The position numbers were made by a program, and so were the translations under genes. From IMG/VR virus record IMGVR_UViG_3300042346_000135, positions 1 through 30,647 of that record: a stretch of 30,647 nucleotides of DNA. One strand, written 5' to 3'. The DNA is from a virus. This document shows positions 29,006 through 30,647 of this stretch, one piece after another; position 1 is the stretch's first letter, and every line of letters starts with the position of its first letter. The notes under the pieces were generated by a model that was not told where the DNA came from, did not search any database, and was given only the letters and a program-made list of their open reading frames with translations.

Positions 29006-29661
29006 AGGTATTTACCCTTTGTATGACCTTTAGTTGCACAACCATCACCGCGTTTAGAAGCCGATGTACGTGATGTACTACCACCCGATGCAAACTTTCT
29101 AGCTGGTACTTTCTTAGCAGGTTTAGGTGGACGTTTAGTCATGCCGCCTTTTTTAAAGTCAGTGTCTTTAAGCTCTGAAGGTTTAGGTAAATCTTTATCA
29201 CCTGTAAACTCAGGGTCGCTATTATAAATATCACGCATTCGCGCTATCTGGTCTCTAGCTTTTTGACCTTCAGTAAGGCCTTTAGGTTTTGAAACTACGG
29301 GTGCAGTCTTTACAATTTCAGTTTTCTTAATTACAGCATCGGGGACATCGTTAGGTCTATTACCGTAATCCATGTCACGAGTATCTACTTTCACTGAAGG
29401 TTTGCTTTTTATACCAAGAGCACTAGCAGCCATATCAGACTTGGTATTTTTATACTCATCTTCAGCTTGTTTCTGTTTTAACGAATTACGTTTACTGTAC
29501 TCAGAGTCTGAACTAGTTTTATAAGGACTAATTAACTTTTGAAGAATACCTTCACCCTTACCTGCATCTGTTTCAGCTGCAGTTTTTCTACGCATCATTT
29601 CAGGTAGGTTTTTTAATCGTTTTTGCTCGTTTTCTTTTTGAGTCTCTAGCCAACTAGCCAT
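29002..29661 (-). CDS. Basic virion-region protein (paralogue of the upstream gene)
   Basis: A 219-aa, Lys/Arg/Ser-rich, probably disordered protein. Its central half (LPEMMRRKTAAETDAGKGEG, ILQKLISPYK, MAASALGIKS, ARDQIARMRDIYNSD) matches the upstream protein closely, so the two arose by tandem duplication. It carries FKKGG and FASGG motifs and ends in RGDGCATKGHTKGKYL. No enzymatic motif is seen. Placed just before the connector gene, it may be a scaffold, head-interior or DNA-associated protein; function is not known to me. It ends in ATGA with the micro-ORF. Confidence 0.75.
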   Translation of the reverse strand: MASWLETQKENEQKRLKNLPEMMRRKTAAETDAGKGEGILQKLISPYKTSSDSEYSKRNSLKQKQAEDEYKNTKSDMAASALGIKSKPSVKVDTRDMDYGNRPNDVPDAVIKKTEIVKTAPVVSKPKGLTEGQKARDQIARMRDIYNSDPEFTGDKDLPKPSELKDTDFKKGGMTKRPPKPAKKVPARKFASGGSTSRTSASKRGDGCATKGHTKGKYL

Positions 29662-29670
29662 TTCAATCCC

Positions 29671-30647
29671 CTAAACAAATTTGCCGCGAGTACGACCACG
29701 AGAAGCAATACCATCACCACGAGTAACGCCGCCACCTTTCATACCACAACTTTTTACTTTACCACCGCGTTTCATATCACTGTCTTCAACAGCATCTAGC
29801 TTACCTTGAGTGTTCATGTCTTCGGCTGTAGAGGAGTCACTATTATAGAGTTCACGCATACGTTCAATCTGGTCTCTAGCTTTTTGACCTTCTGTTTTAG
29901 CACGAGGTACAGATTTTTTAGGCTTACTATCTGATGTTTTAGCTTTAGGCTTAGGTTCGGAATCTGAACTACTACTTTTTATGCCAAGAGCATTAGCAGC
30001 CATACCAGACTTAGTGTCTTCATATTCGTCTCTTGACTTCTTTTGTACAGCTGAGTTACGTTTGTTGTACTCAGTGTCTTCGCCTGACTGGTAAGGACTT
30101 CTTAGCTTTTGAAGAATACCCTCGCCTTTACCTGCATCTGTTTCTTCAGCAGTCTTTCTACGCATCATTTCAGGGATGTTGCTATGCCCTTTAGATATAG
30201 CATCTTTAGCACTTTGAAATAGATTGTCACCTTTTACGCCACCACGACCTACTCTACCGCCTTCAGCCATCATCTTACCTTTAGTATGACCTTTAGTAGC
30301 ACAGCCGTCTGCACGAGTAACACCACCTTTAGCATAGCAAGAGCCGCCAGATTTCATCTTCTTATCGTCAGAGTTCATCTTTTTCTTGTCTTCCATCTTC
30401 TCACCTTTAGCATATTGCTGTGGAGTGAGTTTACCAGATTTAATAGCTTTGCCTTCTTTAAGCTCTTCTTTGTACGTATCTTTACCTTTAAACATCTTTT
30501 TTAGATTAGCCACGTTGCCGCCTTCTTTAAATTTTTTGCCTTTGTCGGCTTGATTAAACTCTTTAGCTACACTTACTGGTATACCCGCTTTCTTTGCAAA
30601 GCTAGGGTTGTGAGAGGCAGCTGCCATAAATTTTTTCTGTTTGAGTG
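29671..30647 (-). CDS. Basic virion-region protein with FAKK/ADKGKKF N-terminal module (5' end outside window)
   Basis: At least 325 aa; open at the right edge. An ATG at 30627 is in frame, but it has no ribosome site, and the codons upstream of it (LKQKKF before MAAASHNPSFAKKAG) match the usual N-terminus of this family, in which SKxQxxFM precedes AAxxHNPxFAKK. The real start therefore lies beyond the window. After the GIPVSVAKEFNQADKGKKF module come Lys-rich segments with repeated GG motifs (FKEGG, YAKGG, MAEGG, MKRGG). An internal RADGCATKGHTKGK is followed by the region duplicated in the next gene, and the protein ends RGDGIASRGRTRGKFV. Function unknown; it is probably head-associated. 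Confidence 0.75.
   Translation of the reverse strand, partial: LKQKKFMAAASHNPSFAKKAGIPVSVAKEFNQADKGKKFKEGGNVANLKKMFKGKDTYKEELKEGKAIKSGKLTPQQYAKGEKMEDKKKMNSDDKKMKSGGSCYAKGGVTRADGCATKGHTKGKMMAEGGRVGRGGVKGDNLFQSAKDAISKGHSNIPEMMRRKTAEETDAGKGEGILQKLRSPYQSGEDTEYNKRNSAVQKKSRDEYEDTKSGMAANALGIKSSSSDSEPKPKAKTSDSKPKKSVPRAKTEGQKARDQIERMRELYNSDSSTAEDMNTQGKLDAVEDSDMKRGGKVKSCGMKGGGVTRGDGIASRGRTRGKFV

Noticed and set aside
30625-30627. ATG at 30627 as the true start of the right-edge gene
   Set aside because: No ribosome site, and the in-frame upstream codons continue the conserved family N-terminus.

Overview
This window is an internal segment of a tailed bacteriophage genome (Caudoviricetes), open at both ends. 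It reads as a short-tailed (podovirus-like) phage of the uncultured, environmental type. It holds a replication module, head-tail adaptor and stabilisation-type proteins, tail fibre genes, a holin/lysozyme cassette and a long run of large low-complexity virion or ejection-type proteins. I see no tape measure, sheath or tail-tube genes, and no integrase, attachment site, repressor, tRNA or CRISPR. The sequence is AT-rich and almost fully coding. The host cannot be named from the sequence.

Left arm, + strand (1-5522): the C-terminal two thirds of an SNF2-type helicase (open at the left edge), a near-ideal sigma70 promoter, a coiled-coil phage protein, a small helix-turn-helix protein, a Cys-rich protein with an acidic tail that looks like a single-stranded-DNA-binding protein, a factor-independent terminator, and a primase-polymerase fused to a DUF927-type helicase. 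This is a compact DNA-replication module.

A 27-nt gap at 5523-5549 holds one GC-rich hairpin that can act as a terminator in both directions where the two arms converge.

Right arm, - strand (30647 down to 5550): one very long late operon, read right to left. Its order is: two paralogous basic proteins (the first open at the right edge), a 22-codon micro-ORF, an adaptor-like protein, a GIY-YIG homing endonuclease, a zinc-ribbon protein, a 45-aa basic protein, a second (SU10-type) adaptor, three tail/virion surface proteins, a tail fibre, two small unknowns, two tandem related holin-like proteins, a GH24 lysozyme, a P22 gp10-like stabilisation protein, a C1q-like fibre protein, a cupin, two repeat-rich proteins, a GNAT-like internal protein, two Gly/Ala/Gln-rich proteins, and an 1800-aa polyvalent-type protein with a putative metallopeptidase motif. 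Genes are packed with ATGA, TAATG and TGATG overlaps, so translational coupling is the rule. Terminase, portal and capsid genes are not in the window and presumably lie beyond the right edge.

The features most worth a second look are short peptide motifs shared between otherwise unrelated virion proteins ([FYM][AK]xGG, and a C-terminal RGDGxAxKGxTxGK tail), three small genes (22, 45 and 48 codons) that fit exactly between their neighbours, several tandem-repeat arrays in virion genes, and the polyproline-linked giant protein.
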